Shown here: positions 62,261 through 64,000 of the stretch, piece by piece
Position numbering within the stretch: position 1 is the stretch's first letter
Layout: every line of letters begins with the position of its first letter
DNA from: Heterocephalus glaber
Taxonomy: Eukaryota; Chordata; Mammalia; Rodentia; Bathyergidae
DNA length: 64,000 nucleotides
Direction: 5' to 3'
Assembly: GCF_000247695.1 (NCBI RefSeq)
Contig: NW_004624743.1
Coordinates: 11,492,170-11,556,169 of the forward strand
Notes under the pieces: generated by a model
Database searches by the model: none
What the model was told of the DNA's origin: nothing
The model's input: the letters and a program-made list of their open reading frames with translations, nothing else
Program-made: the position numbers and the translations under genes

Positions 62261-62599
62261 GAGGTGTCTAATAGTAGCAGGGGAGGAGATTCTATTTGTA
62301 ATAAAGAATCAAAATGATTTCAAGATTTCTTACCTGTGTGACTGGGACACGTAGGTGACAGCTGCTAATTCCTGAAAAGGGAAAATACTAGAAGCAAACA
62401 TTTGAAGCCATGGGTCAGGAGTTAGGAATTTTTCACAACAATCTCATAGAACTATATTTCCTATACCAGAAACTTCATCCATTTTAGGGTAGCATTTAAT
62501 GACTTTCTATTCAATTTAGAATTGCTAAATCTAATTTCAGAGCATTGCAATCCAATTATCCCCCAAAATAAGTTGTGGTGGGTCCATTTTTGGTGGCTT
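62261..62599. other. Unassigned noncoding DNA
   Basis: No gene or repeat recognised. Confidence 0.25.
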
Positions 62600-62955
62600 T
62601 TTATTTTCAACTCAAACCTCTGAACTACTTTCTGTTTCCATAGATTTCCCTTTTCTGAATATTTCACATAAATGCATCACACAGTATGTGGTCCTTTGTG
62701 TCTCCTTCTCTCTTTTAGTAATATAATTCAGTCTCATCCATGTTACAGCATGTATTGGTACCTCATTCCCTTTTACTGTGGACCAGTATTCCTTTGTATG
62801 CATATGTCACTCATCAGAATGTTTCTAGTTTGGGGCTATGTAAATAATGAGGCCTTGAACAATCATGTACCAGTCTGTGTAGAGACGTTTGGTTTTTTTC
62901 TCTGAAGTAGGTCCCTTGGAGGAAAATTCTATGTTTATGTTGTAAGATAATTTCT
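62600..62955 (-). mobile_element. L1 3' end relic (antisense)
   Basis: CTCATCCATGTTACAGCATG, TATTGGTACCTCATTCCC, GTTTCTAGTTTGGGGCTATG, AATTCTATGTTTATGTTG: antisense L1 3' end phrase order. The open frames over this interval are not genes. Confidence 0.65.
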
Positions 62956-63160
62956 GGCAAGGATTTGATCTTAAGCTAACATACAAGTAGAGACACTAAA
63001 CTGATACATGGGATCTAGATTTTTTACATCATACACATGATTTTTAAAATCATTGGATGTCATGAGGTCCCATTTGTGCATGTAGTTAAAAAAAGAGAAA
63101 AATTCTAAGGATTAAATTCTGGAACACACTAATTTAAATGGTTGGATAATAAGCGGGATC
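62956..63160. other. Unassigned noncoding DNA
   Basis: Nothing recognised. Confidence 0.25.
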
Positions 63161-63234
63161 GACGAAAAAAGAATGAAATGCAGCAAACAGGGAAAAGGTT
63201 AAAGGAGAAGCTTTGTCCAGTGTATCACGCTCCT

Positions 63235-63249
63235 TGACCTTTGACCAAT
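63235..63249 (-). promoter_or_regulatory. DR1 nuclear-receptor motif overlapping a CCAAT box
   Basis: TGACCT-T-TGACCA at 63235-63247 is, on the minus strand, TGGTCA-A-AGGTCA: a direct repeat of the nuclear-receptor half-site with 1-bp spacing, as bound by HNF4, COUP-TF and PPAR/RXR. CCAAT overlaps it at 63245-63249. Candidate element; function unproven. Confidence 0.4.
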
Positions 63250-63282
63250 CTTGGCCTCAGCCAGGGACAGTTCCAGTCCGTG

Positions 63283-63540
63283 CTAACCGTCTCCCAAGTT
63301 GTTCTGCTTCACTGCCTCATAGTCTTCCCCAAAGTGGAAAAGCTTGCTAAACCATTCTGGTGAGACATAGAATCCAGGGCCCCAGGGGCAACCATCGGTA
63401 GCTAGACGCTGAGACGGGATTATCAACGCTCCTCTCACGTCCTCCGCCGCATGGTGCAGGTTGGTCTGGCCCGTGAACTCTACGGTGCTTTTGCTGCAAG
63501 CAATTCCAGAATAATGAAAAGCTAATCGGAGTGGATTCAA
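63283..63540 (-). other. Unrecognised 85-codon frame, possible exon or pseudogene
   Basis: Minus-strand ATG-to-stop frame in a patch with several CpGs. The peptide has a balanced mix, with segments such as EFTGQTNLHHAAEDVRGALI and PEWFSKLFHFGEDYEAVKQ that look more protein-like than other frames here. A pyrimidine-rich stretch ending GCTTGCAG on the minus strand would let an exon begin at 63493, giving about 70 codons to the TAG. I cannot name a family; no signal peptide or membrane segment is seen. It could be a terminal exon, a fragment of a processed pseudogene, or chance. Confidence 0.25.
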
Positions 63541-64000
63541 GGGAAAATAAGACCAAAGTAAAGGAGAGAAAATGAGATGCTTCTATGAACTTTTTGCTGC
63601 AGAGCAGAATCCAGAATCAGACGGTGAGCGAAAGGAGAAACCGAAGGTGCAGGAGACAGAACTGTTGCAGTGATCTTTGAGGAGAGGGAGAAGATGTCAT
63701 TAGGACTCAAGGGCAGGGTTTCCTTATGAGTACACATTTTCATGTCTCGCAGAAGGGGATGAAGAGCTTCCATAAATATATATTATATTTCATATTAATA
63801 TATTGATACATTTCACAGTGGCAACATGTGCTTGATCCTTGACAAATTTCAACTGATACATCTGGTTAACAGATAGTCCACCTTCTACTTGAACCTACCA
63901 ATAACACTAAGCTCTTAAATTTTAAAATAGCCCATTCCATCTCAGATAGGAATAGAGTACCACAATTTCTTCTCCTTTATATTGAGCCAATGGATACAGA
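63541..64000. other. Unassigned noncoding DNA to window end
   Basis: A 78-codon minus frame (63537-63773) overlaps the region but looks like chance. No repeat recognised. Confidence 0.3.

Noticed and set aside
1..64000. CRISPR arrays, operons, phage or bacterial mobile elements
   Set aside because: No regularly spaced repeats with unique spacers and no dense coding; the sequence is clearly vertebrate nuclear DNA.

Overview
This window reads as mammalian, most likely rodent, nuclear DNA from a gene-poor, AT-rich region: an intergenic desert or the inside of a very large intron. No open frame is longer than about 120 codons. I found no convincing protein-coding gene and no rRNA, tRNA, snRNA or miRNA that I can name. 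What can be annotated is mostly the fossil record of mobile elements, plus a few unexplained stretches that may be regulatory. All calls were made by eye against remembered family consensuses; nothing was computed.

Organism: short 7SL-derived B1 SINEs occur alongside tRNA-Ala-derived ID SINEs (Pol III boxes TAGCTCAGTGG and GTTCGATCC). Three elements are B1+ID composites (7655-7832, 11761-11930, 50555-50725). This combination points to a rodent. The ID variant with a GATTTAGCTCAGTGG-type 5' end and the composite B1-dID form fit a squirrel-related or castorimorph (beaver / kangaroo rat) lineage better than mouse or rat. That placement is an inference and is tentative. Older layers common to mammals (MIR, L2, MER5A-like, ancient L1M, ERVL-MaLR-like LTRs) are also present.

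Layout. 1-10 kb: mostly unassigned AT-rich DNA with MIR/L2 relics and a B1-dID composite. 10-16 kb: dense repeats (ORF2 part of an ancient L1 with an ID inside it, a B1-dID with target-site duplication, MaLR-like LTRs, an L1 3' end, a long GA-rich tract, an antisense L1 3'UTR). 16-20 kb: little recognisable. 20-30 kb: MIR, an inverted B1 pair, MER5A-like DNA transposon, an inverted ID pair, L2, LTRs. 30.9-35.0 kb: one long ancient minus-strand L1 with three ID SINEs nested in it, two with clear target-site duplications. 35-37 kb: LTR and L1 3'UTR relics. 36.8-46.6 kb: about 10 kb in which I recognise no interspersed repeat, with short motif-rich blocks resembling conserved noncoding elements. 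49-56 kb: LTR, B1-dID, and an ancient plus-strand L1 (52.4-55.4 kb) carrying an (AC)n microsatellite. 58.6-59.7 kb: antisense L1 3' end whose 3'UTR is present as three tandem 267-bp units. 61-63 kb: L2 and L1 relics. 63.1-63.7 kb: a locally CpG-richer patch with a nuclear-receptor DR1 motif, a CCAAT box and an unrecognised 85-codon minus-strand open frame.

No genes act together here. The most useful leads are the 63.2-63.6 kb patch, the repeat-poor block at 36.8-46.6 kb with its twin GTAATTACG motifs, the 267-bp L1 3'UTR triplication with G4-capable tracts, and the nested SINE-in-LINE chronology.
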